Part shown: positions 24,277-32,692 of the stretch, in pieces | Layout: every line of letters starts with the position of its first letter | Numbering within the stretch: the first letter of the stretch is position 1 | DNA from: an uncultured Bacillus sp. | GTDB lineage: Bacteria; Bacillota; Bacilli; Bacillales_B; DSM-18226 | DNA: 46,451 bases | Direction: 5' to 3' | NCBI RefSeq assembly: GCF_946478885.1 | Contig: NZ_CAMLDX010000014.1 | Coordinates: 1-46,451 of the forward strand | Made by a program: the position numbers and the translations under genes | Notes under the pieces: model-generated | Seen by the model: only the letters and a program-made list of their open reading frames with translations | Database searches by the model: none | Told to the model about the DNA's origin: nothing

Positions 24277-25527
24277 TTAAAAGTAGATCTCCTGCAACGG
24301 AAGTCTTTCATCGTTCACAATGTAATTCCCTATAGCACGGGCCTTGTAAACTACTGGATTATGTGAAGCAATCGTACGAATATTTCTCCAATGGCGATCC
24401 AGATTTGCCGATTCTCTTGTTGCAGACGCACCGCCTACTTCAAAAATCTGTGTTGCAGCATACAAAGCCAATTGATCCACGACAACTTTAGCTTGGGCTG
24501 ATTGAAGTGATGCTTCATGACTTAATGATAAATCAATATCCCCATTAATTGCTGAATTGGCTGCTATATCAAGAGCATCAGCAGCAGCAAGAACGATTGC
24601 TTCCGCTGCAAAAGCACTGCTTGAAAGCTGACCTACGATCTGTTGTAGCTGCGGATCAGCTGCTGGTTTATCTGCCGCTGCAAAACTGAATGTACGTGAT
24701 CGGCTTTTAATCAACGAAGATGCGTCCGTTACAACATTACGTAAAATACCTGCAACAACTGCATGCAATATAAGTTGTAAGAAAGAATTAAAAGGTGTTT
24801 TAGTAGCATCATCCTGAATCACTTCATTTTTATGAACAAAAGCATTTTTTAGATGTGTCGTACCGCTCCCAGTCAATTTTTGCCCAATTCCATCCCAGTC
24901 ATCTTCAATAATAACTCCTTCACGGTCAGTAGGAATAAGGGCTGATACAGTCGTTCCTTCCGGAGTTGCTGCCGTAACAAATACACCGTCAGCATACAAA
25001 GTACCCGTACTAAAGTATTTTGTACCATTTAATCTGAAACCATCTCCATCAGGAGATAAAATGGTTTGATAAACGGAATTGCCAACATGATTGGAAGAAA
25101 TTTCAGTAAACGCGTTACCAATAAGTGCACCTTCTTTTACTTTTTGCAGCCAAATGTTCTTCAGTTCACTGGCAGGACTGCGAAGAAAATCTTCTACTTG
25201 ATAATAGTGAAAGCGAAGACTGTGAGCAACATCCGGATCAGCTTCGGCCAAACGTATGACAACTTGAAATAGGTCACGAATACTGGCACCGCCTCCGCCT
25301 TCTTCAACTGGTAATCGTAATGCACCCAGCCGGGATTTTTTGATTAATTCGATCGCATAGAATGGTCTGGCTTCGCTGTTTGTTTTCCTCCGTTCCTCAG
25401 CATCTCTTGCAATTTCCGCAATTAATTGTTCAAGTTCTTCAGAACCAGCCTTTACTGGCTCAGAAAATGTCAGGGAAGAACCATTAGCAGAATGAACCTC
25501 AGAAATTACTTGTTTTTGATTAGACAA
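24277..25527 (-). CDS. SfnB/DszC-like flavin monooxygenase, paralogue B
   Basis: Same length (416 aa) and motif order as the 18903-20153 protein: GALRLPVEEGGGG, NGTKYFSTGTL, EDDWDGIGQKLTGSGTTH, RHWRNIRTIASHNP. The two align end to end without gaps by eye, showing a duplication. The start is TTG with AAGGAGG 8 nt upstream. It follows the LLM gene 25632-27026, so the LLM plus SfnB-like pair occurs twice in the cluster. Likely oxidises a sulfur compound with FMNH2 and O2. Confidence 0.82.
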   Translation of the reverse strand: MSNQKQVISEVHSANGSSLTFSEPVKAGSEELEQLIAEIARDAEERRKTNSEARPFYAIELIKKSRLGALRLPVEEGGGGASIRDLFQVVIRLAEADPDVAHSLRFHYYQVEDFLRSPASELKNIWLQKVKEGALIGNAFTEISSNHVGNSVYQTILSPDGDGFRLNGTKYFSTGTLYADGVFVTAATPEGTTVSALIPTDREGVIIEDDWDGIGQKLTGSGTTHLKNAFVHKNEVIQDDATKTPFNSFLQLILHAVVAGILRNVVTDASSLIKSRSRTFSFAAADKPAADPQLQQIVGQLSSSAFAAEAIVLAAADALDIAANSAINGDIDLSLSHEASLQSAQAKVVVDQLALYAATQIFEVGGASATRESANLDRHWRNIRTIASHNPVVYKARAIGNYIVNDERLPLQEIYF

Positions 25528-25631
25528 TTCGAATACCTCCTTAAATTTTTCGGGTGATAGTTATTGATTCACATAAATGAATAGGGATTTAATGTGACAC
25601 AATTTATATTTTTATCATAATCATTTAAGAT

Positions 25632-27026
25632 TTACCTACTAACCTCTAATGGATGACCAAGATTGCGATATTTAGCGCCCGCATGATTCTCCGGTAGCCT
25701 TGCTTTTCCTTTACCGTAAAGCTTTTCTCGGAGTGTTCCTTCTTCATATTCTGTTTTAAATAATCCGCGCTTTTGCAGTTCAGGTACAACTAGCTCGGCA
25801 AAATCTTTAAATGTTCCTGGTGTTACAGCATAGGCAAGGTTGAACCCATCGATATCTGTTTCATCAATCCACTCTTCAAGTTCATCCGCAATTTGTTCCG
25901 GTGTTCCAACCAATACAGGACCCATACCTCCTATCCCAGCAAAGTATGCCAGTTCACGAACCGTCCATTTTTTATTTGGACTTGATTTTGTTAATGATTC
26001 GAGCATTGATTTAATCGCATTTGTCTCAATATATTCAATTTCCTGATCAGGTTCAAATTCAGAGAAGTCCACACCTGACCAGCCGCTGAGTAATGATAGC
26101 GCTCCTTCATAACTCACATAGTTGACTAGTTCATCAAATTTAGCTTGGGCTTCCTCTTCTGTTCGACCAACAATCGGTGTCAGTAAAGTAAATACTTTTA
26201 CATCTTGAGGATCTCTGCCATTTAAGACAATTTGCTTTCTTAAATCCTTTACGTATAAAGCTACCGCTTCTTTACTAGGCGCTGATACAAATGTGCATTC
26301 TGCGTGTTTGCCTGCAAACTGACGCCCTTTTTCTGATGCTCCTGCCTGATACAATACAGGTGTTCTTTGTGGTGAAGGTTCGCACAAGTGAATGCCAGGA
26401 ACATCGAAATATTTGCCATGGTGTTTGATTTCATGTACTTTATCCGGATTAGTGAAAACTCTTTTCTCCTTATCTTTTACAACGGCATCATCTTCCCAGC
26501 TACCTTCCCATAGCTTATAGAGAACCTCTAAATATTCATCCGCGATATTGTAGCGTTCCGAATGCTCAAATTTATCACCGACTTCGATATTTTTTGTACC
26601 ACTTTCTAAATAGGAGGTAACTATGTTCCAGCCAACTCTGCCTTTTGTTAAATGATCCAATGTGGACATTCTGCGTGCAAATGGATAGGGATGTTCAAAT
26701 GTCGTTGAAGAAGTAATGCCGAATCCTAAGTGCTTAGTTACATTTGCCATTGCTGAAACAAGCAAAATTGGGTCATTAACCGGAACTTGAGTTGCCTCCC
26801 GAACAGTGGTGGTTTTATCATTCCCGTACACATCATATATTCCGATTACATCTGCTATAAATAAACCGTCAAATCGCCCTTTTTCCAATATTTGTGCAAG
26901 TTCAACCCAATATTCAATGTCTTTATAGCGATACGACTGATCCTCCGGATGCACCCATAATCCAGGAGATTGATGGGCAACACAATTCATATCAAAAGCA
27001 TTTAAATAAATTCGTTTTTTCTTCAT
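25632..27026 (-). CDS. LLM-class flavin monooxygenase, NtaA/DszA type
   Basis: A 464-residue NtaA/SnaA/DszA family enzyme (LNAFDMNCVAHQSPGLW at the start, FIADVIGIYDVYG near 55, FARRMSTLDHLTKGRVGWNIVTSY near 118, YQAGASEKGRQFAGKHAE near 228). The frame opens 45 nt upstream, but GAGGAAAA places the start at 27026. Its leader carries copy 1 of the mini-hairpin plus terminator (27079-27147), so expression is probably set by attenuation. It heads a run of six close leftward genes ending at 18903. Confidence 0.87.
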   Translation of the reverse strand: MKKKRIYLNAFDMNCVAHQSPGLWVHPEDQSYRYKDIEYWVELAQILEKGRFDGLFIADVIGIYDVYGNDKTTTVREATQVPVNDPILLVSAMANVTKHLGFGITSSTTFEHPYPFARRMSTLDHLTKGRVGWNIVTSYLESGTKNIEVGDKFEHSERYNIADEYLEVLYKLWEGSWEDDAVVKDKEKRVFTNPDKVHEIKHHGKYFDVPGIHLCEPSPQRTPVLYQAGASEKGRQFAGKHAECTFVSAPSKEAVALYVKDLRKQIVLNGRDPQDVKVFTLLTPIVGRTEEEAQAKFDELVNYVSYEGALSLLSGWSGVDFSEFEPDQEIEYIETNAIKSMLESLTKSSPNKKWTVRELAYFAGIGGMGPVLVGTPEQIADELEEWIDETDIDGFNLAYAVTPGTFKDFAELVVPELQKRGLFKTEYEEGTLREKLYGKGKARLPENHAGAKYRNLGHPLEVSR

Positions 27027-27078
27027 TTTATTTTCCTCAACTTCCCTCTTACAAAAATTTTCTAAAAACATCGATCAA

Positions 27079-27147
27079 CAAAAAGAGACACCGTTTTAGA
27101 CTCATCTCTGTAAGTCTAAAACGTGTCTCTGGTTGTCCAGTCAACTT
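27079..27147 (-). promoter_or_regulatory. Attenuator leader copy 1: mini-hairpin plus terminator
   Basis: On the minus strand CTGG-ACAA-CCAG (27140-27129) is followed at once by a long terminator: AGAGACACGTTTTAGACT (27130-27113) with AGTCTAAAACGGTGTCTCT (27102-27084) and then TTTTT. The last two bases of the mini-hairpin are also the first two of the terminator stem, so the two structures compete at their junction. It lies 53 nt before the start of the LLM gene. Copies 2 and 3 share the design. Confidence 0.8.
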
Positions 27148-27238
27148 TACATCTATTCTCTTTTTCTATCTCTCTTTTTAATTATTGATTAGATAATTTC
27201 TAGATTGGTATAAGTACAGAATCTTCTTTAGTAATTAA

Positions 27239-28387
27239 TCATTTAACATCCGCTGTTTTTTTCGTTGGAATATGCTGGTTCGCAATCAACTCGCCAAACG
27301 GGCTGACAAACGCGACCTCGTCTTCTTTCTTTTCCTGTTTAAGTGGTAGTTTAGGGAATAACAGTTCAGCGACACGATAAGCTTCTTCCAAATGCGGATA
27401 TCCTGAGAAAACAAATTTTTCGATGCCTAATTCAGCATATTCCTTCATCCGGGCAGCAACTTGATCAGGATTGCCAACAAGTGCTGTGCCTGCACCGCCT
27501 CGTACCAATCCTACACCAGCCCATAAATTCGGACTAATTTCCAATTCGGAACGGTCTCCTTTATTAAGTTTCGTCATTAATCTTTGACTTTCTGAATCCA
27601 TGCGGGAGAAAATCTTTTGCGCTGCGGCAATGGAATCATCATCTACATATTGAATCAATTCCTCAGCTGCTTTCCAGGCTTCTTCTTCTGTCTCACGAAC
27701 AATGACGTGCAGACGAATTCCGAAACGAATGGTTCTTCCTTTTTCTGCAGCAAGCTTTTTAAGCTTTTCAATTTTTTCTTTTACTTGTAGAGGCGGCTCT
27801 CCCCATGTTAAATATACATCAATATGATTAGCCGCCACTTCAAGACCGGCATCTGATGAACCGCCAAAGAAAAGCGGAGGATAAGGCTTTTGAACTGGAG
27901 GATAAAGAAGCTGTCCGCCTTCTACATTTAAATATTTACCTTTGAAAGTAACCTCTTCCCCCTGTAATAATCCCTTCCAAATATGGAGAAATTCATCCGT
28001 TTGAGCATATCTTTCATCATGTTCAAGAAATTGTCCATCCCCGATTAATTCAACCGGATCACCGCCGGCCACAACATTAATTAATAATCTGCCCCTAGAA
28101 AAGCGATCCAGTGTGGCTGTCATTCTGGCAGCGAAGCTTGGATTCATAATTCCCGGACGCACTGCCACGAGAAATTTTAATTTTTCAGTGACAGAAAGTA
28201 AGGATGAAGCCACAATCCAGGAGTCTTCGCAAGATTTTCCGGTTGGAATTAATACACCGCTGTAGCCTAATTCATCTACCGCCTGCGCAATTTGTTTGCA
28301 ATATGCATAGCTGACTGACCTTGCTCCATCTGCTGTTCCTAAATAGCGTCCATCCCCATGTGTCGGTATAAACCAAAAAATTTCCAT
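27239..28387 (-). CDS. ssuD: FMNH2-dependent alkanesulfonate monooxygenase
   Basis: SsuD splits C1-C14 alkanesulfonates to aldehyde and sulfite using FMNH2 and O2. The 382-residue protein follows B. subtilis and E. coli SsuD throughout: [14 protein letters not shown] at the start, [63 protein letters not shown], and [16 protein letters not shown]. The frame opens 9 nt earlier; AAGGGG fits the ATG at 28387. Its usual partners, the ssuABC transporter and an FMN reductase, are not in this window. It follows the DszC-like gene by 75 nt. Confidence 0.95.
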   Translation of the reverse strand: MEIFWFIPTHGDGRYLGTADGARSVSYAYCKQIAQAVDELGYSGVLIPTGKSCEDSWIVASSLLSVTEKLKFLVAVRPGIMNPSFAARMTATLDRFSRGRLLINVVAGGDPVELIGDGQFLEHDERYAQTDEFLHIWKGLLQGEEVTFKGKYLNVEGGQLLYPPVQKPYPPLFFGGSSDAGLEVAANHIDVYLTWGEPPLQVKEKIEKLKKLAAEKGRTIRFGIRLHVIVRETEEEAWKAAEELIQYVDDDSIAAAQKIFSRMDSESQRLMTKLNKGDRSELEISPNLWAGVGLVRGGAGTALVGNPDQVAARMKEYAELGIEKFVFSGYPHLEEAYRVAELLFPKLPLKQEKKEDEVAFVSPFGELIANQHIPTKKTADVK

Positions 28388-28462
28388 TACTAGCATCCCC
28401 TTTTTATATGTAAATTTAACTTACTAACGTTTAATGAAAAAGCCCTTCATAAAATCCCCTTT

Positions 28463-29647
28463 TTATGAATAAGGTGTAATCTCTGGTAATTGATCATTGA
28501 GAACCCAATTGCCAATATCGCGAATTTTATAGTCAATCGGATCATGTAATGTATGTGTTCTTACGTTACGCCAAAACCGATCGAAGCGATACTTGCCTGC
28601 TGTTGCTCTTGCTCCCATCATTTCAAACACGCGGCTTGTTACCTCTGAGCCTGTTTTCGTCGTTATCACTTTTGCCGCTGCAACCTTAATGCCGCATTCA
28701 CCGCGTTCTTGTTCCGTTATCTTCCTTTCTTTATTCCAAGCATCCTGCACAGCATCTGCTGCAGTGTCTGCAAGTGCAGCTGCTGCTTTTATCTGAACAA
28801 ATAATTCCCCATAGTGATGAAGATTATATGGATCACTTGCGGCCGTTTCTACTCCTGAAGTAATCCAAGGACGAGTGATGGTTTTTGTATAGACTTTTGC
28901 AGTTTCAAACGCTCCCTCCGCTATCCCCAAAAGAACATGCGTTAAAATGGACTGAGCAGTATGCGTACGGATAGTAGAAAAGAAGCCTTCACTATCTTTC
29001 TCATAAAAATCCAACACTTCATCTTTTTCGATGAATACACTTTGAAAAATTACCGTACCGCTATCGGTTTGTCGCTGCCCAAAGCTATCCCAATCATCCT
29101 CTATAATTATTCCTGTACGATTAGTCGGAATAACAGCAATAAAAGGTGTTTCTTTTTCCGGATTTTTAGCTGAAATCAATAGTCTATCCGAGTCTTTTGC
29201 CCCTGAGCAAAAACTTTTCCTTCCATTTACTACCCATTGATTTCCTACTTGCTTCACAACAACATTGTCATCGCGGGGATTAAATGCATTTCCCCAAAAT
29301 AGATTATGATCAACTGTTTCTTTTTCATATTTGGCCGCTTGTTCTGGAGAACCATATAGATGAACGGATTTTAAGCATAAAAAGTGATAACCGAATAAGT
29401 GGGCCATTGAACCATCTACTTTTGCTATTTCACGTGTAAGCCGTAAAATTATTTTCCAATTTTCACCAAATCCACCTAATGATTTCGGTGTAATGAGTGC
29501 AAGCAGTCCGCTTTGACGAATTAAATCCTTTTCTACCTTTGCTGTTCCTCCTTTTTTATCTCTTTCGACTGCAGTAATCTCAAGTTTCTTTGTCAGGTGA
29601 CGAACAGCTTCTAGGCTGTCGTTTTTTGTATCCAATGCAGCAGTCAT
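28463..29647 (-). CDS. DszC-like flavin-dependent monooxygenase
   Basis: A 394-residue protein that parallels Rhodococcus DszC (dibenzothiophene monooxygenase): AVERDKKGGTA near 30, DGSMAHLFGYHFL near 85, NGRKSFCSGAKDSDRL near 143, DDWDSFGQRQTDSGT near 185, and RFDRFWRNVRTHTLHDP near 362. All are in DszC order. In Bacillus the substrate is probably a simpler thioether, sulfoxide or sulfone, not dibenzothiophene. GGAGGTG precedes the ATG at 29647, so the longer frame start (29665) is not used. It is in line with the orphan gene upstream and ssuD downstream. Confidence 0.88.
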   Translation of the reverse strand: MTAALDTKNDSLEAVRHLTKKLEITAVERDKKGGTAKVEKDLIRQSGLLALITPKSLGGFGENWKIILRLTREIAKVDGSMAHLFGYHFLCLKSVHLYGSPEQAAKYEKETVDHNLFWGNAFNPRDDNVVVKQVGNQWVVNGRKSFCSGAKDSDRLLISAKNPEKETPFIAVIPTNRTGIIIEDDWDSFGQRQTDSGTVIFQSVFIEKDEVLDFYEKDSEGFFSTIRTHTAQSILTHVLLGIAEGAFETAKVYTKTITRPWITSGVETAASDPYNLHHYGELFVQIKAAAALADTAADAVQDAWNKERKITEQERGECGIKVAAAKVITTKTGSEVTSRVFEMMGARATAGKYRFDRFWRNVRTHTLHDPIDYKIRDIGNWVLNDQLPEITPYS

Positions 29648-29706
29648 GTATCCATGCACCTCCATTTCTTGTAAATATATATGTAGAGCAAATATTTCTA
29701 TTTTTT

Positions 29707-30057
29707 CTAAATCATAAATCCCTCTCTTTCCGTTTCTTCAGTAAATTCATTCAACTTTTTAGTCAATCCTCCATTTCCAAATCGTACATATTTATGAGAA
29801 ATGGAATCTTTATTTTGATTCACATAATCTAAAAAGGCAATGATATGAATTCGCCTATGAATAATAGGTACGATTCCATATTCGTAAAACCAATTATCAA
29901 TCGTGTTATAGATGCCTTTGTTTATTTTATATCTATTTTGGCATGAAAGGAAAAAGTGCAAATCAGGTAAATTCAGATAATTGCTATCTTCCAATTCACT
30001 CTTTTCTTTGTCCGGTTGATTTACATTTTCTTCGAAATTTTGCTTTTGAAGTGCCAT
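29707..30057 (-). CDS. Orphan 116-aa protein in the sulfur cluster
   Basis: No family recognised. The protein has a charged, probably disordered N terminus (about 1-30), then a compact part with NLPDLHFFLSCQNRYKIN, YNTIDNWFYEYGIVPIIHRR and a polar C-terminal tail (NEFTEETEREGF). No signal peptide or membrane helix. GGAGGG lies 7 nt before the ATG at 30057. It is the first gene after its own copy of the promoter and attenuator leader and is followed 59 nt later by the DszC-like gene, so it is tied to sulfur metabolism. It could be a regulator or adaptor. Confidence 0.75.
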   Translation of the reverse strand: MALQKQNFEENVNQPDKEKSELEDSNYLNLPDLHFFLSCQNRYKINKGIYNTIDNWFYEYGIVPIIHRRIHIIAFLDYVNQNKDSISHKYVRFGNGGLTKKLNEFTEETEREGFMI

Positions 30058-30080
30058 CACGTTCCCTCCTAAGCTAAATT

Positions 30081-30147
30081 TAAAAAGAAAGAAGCATCCA
30101 GTTCTTTTCTTCTTTTTTGAACTGAATGCCTCTAGTTGTCTAGTCAG
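30081..30147 (-). promoter_or_regulatory. Attenuator leader copy 2: mini-hairpin plus terminator
   Basis: On the minus strand CTAG-ACAA-CTAG (30143-30132) is followed by a terminator, AGAGGCATTCAGTTC (30133-30119) with GAACTGGATGCTTCT (30105-30091), and a T-rich tail. Relative to copies 1 and 3 both stem arms carry a matching change (CTGG/CCAG to CTAG/CTAG), so the hairpin pairing is kept. GGAGGG and the ATG of the orphan gene follow. Confidence 0.75.
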
Positions 30148-30176
30148 CATTTTTTATATCAAGAATATTTAAACTT

Positions 30177-30206
30177 ATTTTAATTCTTATTAATCCAATC
30201 TGTCAA
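30177..30206 (-). promoter_or_regulatory. Sigma-A promoter of the orphan-dszC-ssuD unit
   Basis: On the minus strand TTGACA (30201-30206), 18 bp, TAAAAT (30177-30182). The block TATACTTGACAGATTGG and the TTAAT and GAAT words after it recur at the sfnG promoter, so a shared regulator may bind. The spacer word ATTGGATT resembles part of the CymR site. Confidence 0.7.
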
Positions 30207-30249
30207 GTATATTTTAAGATCGTTTTCAGCCTAATCATACTATTTTTAA

Positions 30250-31341
30250 TTAAGATGAAATATTCGTGATTGCTTCTTCCTTCAAATTCCATTCTTTTTC
30301 TCTAACTAGAGGAATAACTTTTTCACCAAAGGCTCTCAAATCTTCCTCATAATGCAGAAATCCGGTAAGTACGATATCAATCCCGATTTTTTTTAATTCA
30401 ATTATCCGATCTGCAACCTGTTCGGCTGATCCAATTAGGCTTGTTTTAAAACCATCATTATATTGTACAAGATCTTCAAATTCTGACTCAGCCCACATTC
30501 CCTTTCCTTCTGGAGAAGCTGCACCGGCAGCCTTGACTGAATCTCTAAATCCTGCTACTGCTTCTTTATCTGCATGGACTATAATATCTCTTAGCACTCG
30601 CTTCGCTTCTTCCTCCGTATCTCGGACAATGACAAAACCGTTTACACCAAATTTAATTTCGTCTTTCCCATTTGCCTCTCTCAGAGCCCTAACTTCATCA
30701 ATTTGTTCCTTTATCTCGGATAAAGAACCGCCATTTGTAAAATATACATCAGATGCACGACCTGCCATGTCTTTTGCCGCTTTTGAACTGCCTCCTTGAA
30801 AAATCAATGGGTGCTTTACTGGTTTCGGTTTCAATGGCGCATTGTTCAATCTATAGAAATCACCTCGATAGGTTGTGAATTCCTTTGTCCACAATTCTCT
30901 TAGAACTTCAATAAACTCTTCAGAACGGCGGTAACGCTCATCATGGTCTAACCACGGTTCCCCATATCCATTAAATTCGCCTTTAAACCAGCCGCTAACA
31001 ATGTTTATTGCAGCGCGCCCATTGCTAATATGATCAATGGTTGAAATAATCTTAGCCATCACTCCAGGATGCCAAAGACCCGGAAGTACAGCTGTAATAA
31101 TATTCAGTTTTTTTGTTGAAGCAGCTAATGCCGAGGCTAGTGCTGCAGATTCTAATTGATTTTCAGCGCCATAACTTGCAAAAAACCTTGTTTGTAATAA
31201 GACATAATCAAAACCGATTTCTTCTGCTATTTGTGCATACCTCTTATTATCTTCAAAGGACCAGCCCGTTTTTTGCGGTAATTTCGAAATAACTAGACCT
31301 CCGCTGACATTTGGTGCCCAATAAGCAAATCGTAATCCCAT
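30250..31341 (-). CDS. sfnG: FMNH2-dependent dimethylsulfone monooxygenase
   Basis: SfnG oxidises dimethylsulfone to methanesulfinate and formaldehyde. The 363-residue length and the motifs agree with Pseudomonas SfnG: FAYWAPNVSGGLV at the start, NIVSGWFKGEFNGYGEPW near 125, HDERYRRSEEF, FQGGSSKAAKDMA near 188, ASPEGKGMWAESEFEDLVQYNDGF near 285, and LTGFLHYEEDL near 335. The frame opens 45 nt earlier; GGGAGG fixes the ATG at 31341. Its product chain can end in methanesulfonate, a substrate of SsuD two genes away. It has its own promoter and attenuator copy 3. Confidence 0.94.
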   Translation of the reverse strand: MGLRFAYWAPNVSGGLVISKLPQKTGWSFEDNKRYAQIAEEIGFDYVLLQTRFFASYGAENQLESAALASALAASTKKLNIITAVLPGLWHPGVMAKIISTIDHISNGRAAINIVSGWFKGEFNGYGEPWLDHDERYRRSEEFIEVLRELWTKEFTTYRGDFYRLNNAPLKPKPVKHPLIFQGGSSKAAKDMAGRASDVYFTNGGSLSEIKEQIDEVRALREANGKDEIKFGVNGFVIVRDTEEEAKRVLRDIIVHADKEAVAGFRDSVKAAGAASPEGKGMWAESEFEDLVQYNDGFKTSLIGSAEQVADRIIELKKIGIDIVLTGFLHYEEDLRAFGEKVIPLVREKEWNLKEEAITNISS

Positions 31342-31359
31342 TTTAATTCCTCCCTTATA

Positions 31360-31433
31360 AAAAATAAAAGAGACCCCTATCAGCATCCATTTTAAATGAA
31401 TACGACATGAGTCTCTGGTAGTCCAGTGGACAT
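31360..31433 (-). promoter_or_regulatory. Attenuator leader copy 3: mini-hairpin plus terminator
   Basis: On the minus strand CTGG-ACTA-CCAG (31426-31415) runs into a long terminator beginning AGAGAC (31416-31411) and closing GTCTCT (31374-31369). An inner ATTCATTT/AAATGGAT pairing and a T-rich tail are also present. The sfnG ribosome site follows 15 nt later. Same order and spacing as copies 1 and 2. Confidence 0.78.
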
Positions 31434-31466
31434 TATTTGAATGATTGATATATTTTTCCTAATTAA

Positions 31467-31495
31467 AGCTTATTCAAATTAAACCTATCTGTCAA
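31467..31495 (-). promoter_or_regulatory. Sigma-A promoter of sfnG
   Basis: On the minus strand TTGACA (31490-31495), 17 bp, TAAGCT (31467-31472). The -10 is weak, but TATACTTGACAGAT, then GG, TTTAAT and GAAT are shared with the promoter at 30177-30206. The attenuator starts about 35 nt after the predicted start of transcription. Confidence 0.6.
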
Positions 31496-31600
31496 GTATA
31501 TATTTATGATTTCTCAGTATTTTTTCACTTTAACTATTCTCTCACTCAGTTTATCGGGATGCTTCTTTTATCAGCACCTACACCTCAAAACAACTGATTG

Positions 31601-31633
31601 AAAATAGCTTGCCGGAATTTTCCTCCAGCGAGC
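31601..31633 (-). terminator. Terminator after the nitronate-monooxygenase-like gene
   Basis: On the minus strand GCTCGCTGGA and TTCCGGCAAGC form about 10 pairs with one mismatch and a 6-nt loop, followed by TATTTT, just after the stop at 31640. Confidence 0.6.
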
Positions 31634-31639
31634 AATCGA

Positions 31640-32593
31640 TTAATAAAGATTACGTTTGTATGCTTCATATTCCTGAAATAGTTCTTCCACAACCTGGGAG
31701 ACAGACTGGATCTTTTTCACTGCACCCACTCCTTGTCCGGCAGACCAAATATCTTTCCATGCTTTAGGACCATCTTCAGATTCTGACCAGTTGAAATCCC
31801 CTTTTTTCTTCAAACTCTCTAATTTCAAGCCTGCTCTTACGATACTCGGCTTCAAATAATTGGCATGAACACCACTAAATGAGTCTGTATAAATAATATC
31901 CTCTAAATCCGACTGAATTAGCATGCTTTCATATTCAGGATTCGCAAGACTTTCCGTCGTGGCAATAAAGCGTGTCCCCATATAAACGAGATCCGCTCCA
32001 AGTATTTGCGCAGCAAGAATATCTCTCCCATAAGAAATTCCCCCAGCAAGAATGATGATCCCGTCCCAAAACTCCTTCACTTGACTGATAAAAGCAAATG
32101 GATTCAACGTACCTCCATGACCGCCTGCACCACTACACACTAGGATTAATCCGTCTGTCCCTTTTTCTACAGCCTTTTCCGCATGCTTCAAATTGATGAC
32201 ATCCGAAAAGACAATGCCCCCATATCCATGCACGATACTTAATACCTTGCTTGGATCCCCTAAAGATGTAAACACAATGGGCGGCTGATATTTTTCAATC
32301 ATCTTCAGTTCCGTTTCGTATCGCTTATTTGTTCGATGCACGACTAAATTTACCGCCCAGGGTGCCATTCTGCTCACGACTTTTTCATCCTGCAGCTTGG
32401 CTAGATTCCCAGTAATTTCTGCCATCCATTCATCAAGGTCCTCTGTTGTACGTGCATTAGCCAGCGGGAAAGATCCAATAACTCCTGCTTTGCAAGCTTC
32501 AATTACTAGATTGGGACTTGAAACAAGAAACATTGGTGCAATGATAACAGGGAGATGCAATTTGTCTGTAATGGATGCGGGTAACTTACTCAT
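31640..32593 (-). CDS. Nitronate monooxygenase-like FMN oxidoreductase
   Basis: A 317-residue TIM-barrel flavoprotein of the nitronate monooxygenase / enoyl reductase FabK-like family: LPVIIAPMFLVSSP at the start, SGAGGHGGTLNPFAF near 165 (FMN phosphate site and the family histidine), IILAGGISYGRDILAAQILGADLVYMGTRF near 200. These enzymes oxidise alkyl nitronates or act as FMN reductases. The frame opens at 32767, but AAAGG before the ATG at 32593 fits the usual N terminus. The leader contains a promoter with two perfect palindromes, so it is regulated apart from the liu operon behind it. Confidence 0.85.
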   Translation of the reverse strand: MSKLPASITDKLHLPVIIAPMFLVSSPNLVIEACKAGVIGSFPLANARTTEDLDEWMAEITGNLAKLQDEKVVSRMAPWAVNLVVHRTNKRYETELKMIEKYQPPIVFTSLGDPSKVLSIVHGYGGIVFSDVINLKHAEKAVEKGTDGLILVCSGAGGHGGTLNPFAFISQVKEFWDGIIILAGGISYGRDILAAQILGADLVYMGTRFIATTESLANPEYESMLIQSDLEDIIYTDSFSGVHANYLKPSIVRAGLKLESLKKKGDFNWSESEDGPKAWKDIWSAGQGVGAVKKIQSVSQVVEELFQEYEAYKRNLY

Positions 32594-32692
32594 ATTTTTC
32601 ATCCTTTCTTTTGAGAATGAATGCAATCTTCCAATTTCATTCATTTTTATAGTGATTGGAGCAAATGAAGAAGAAACTTTGTCTTTCTTCTC

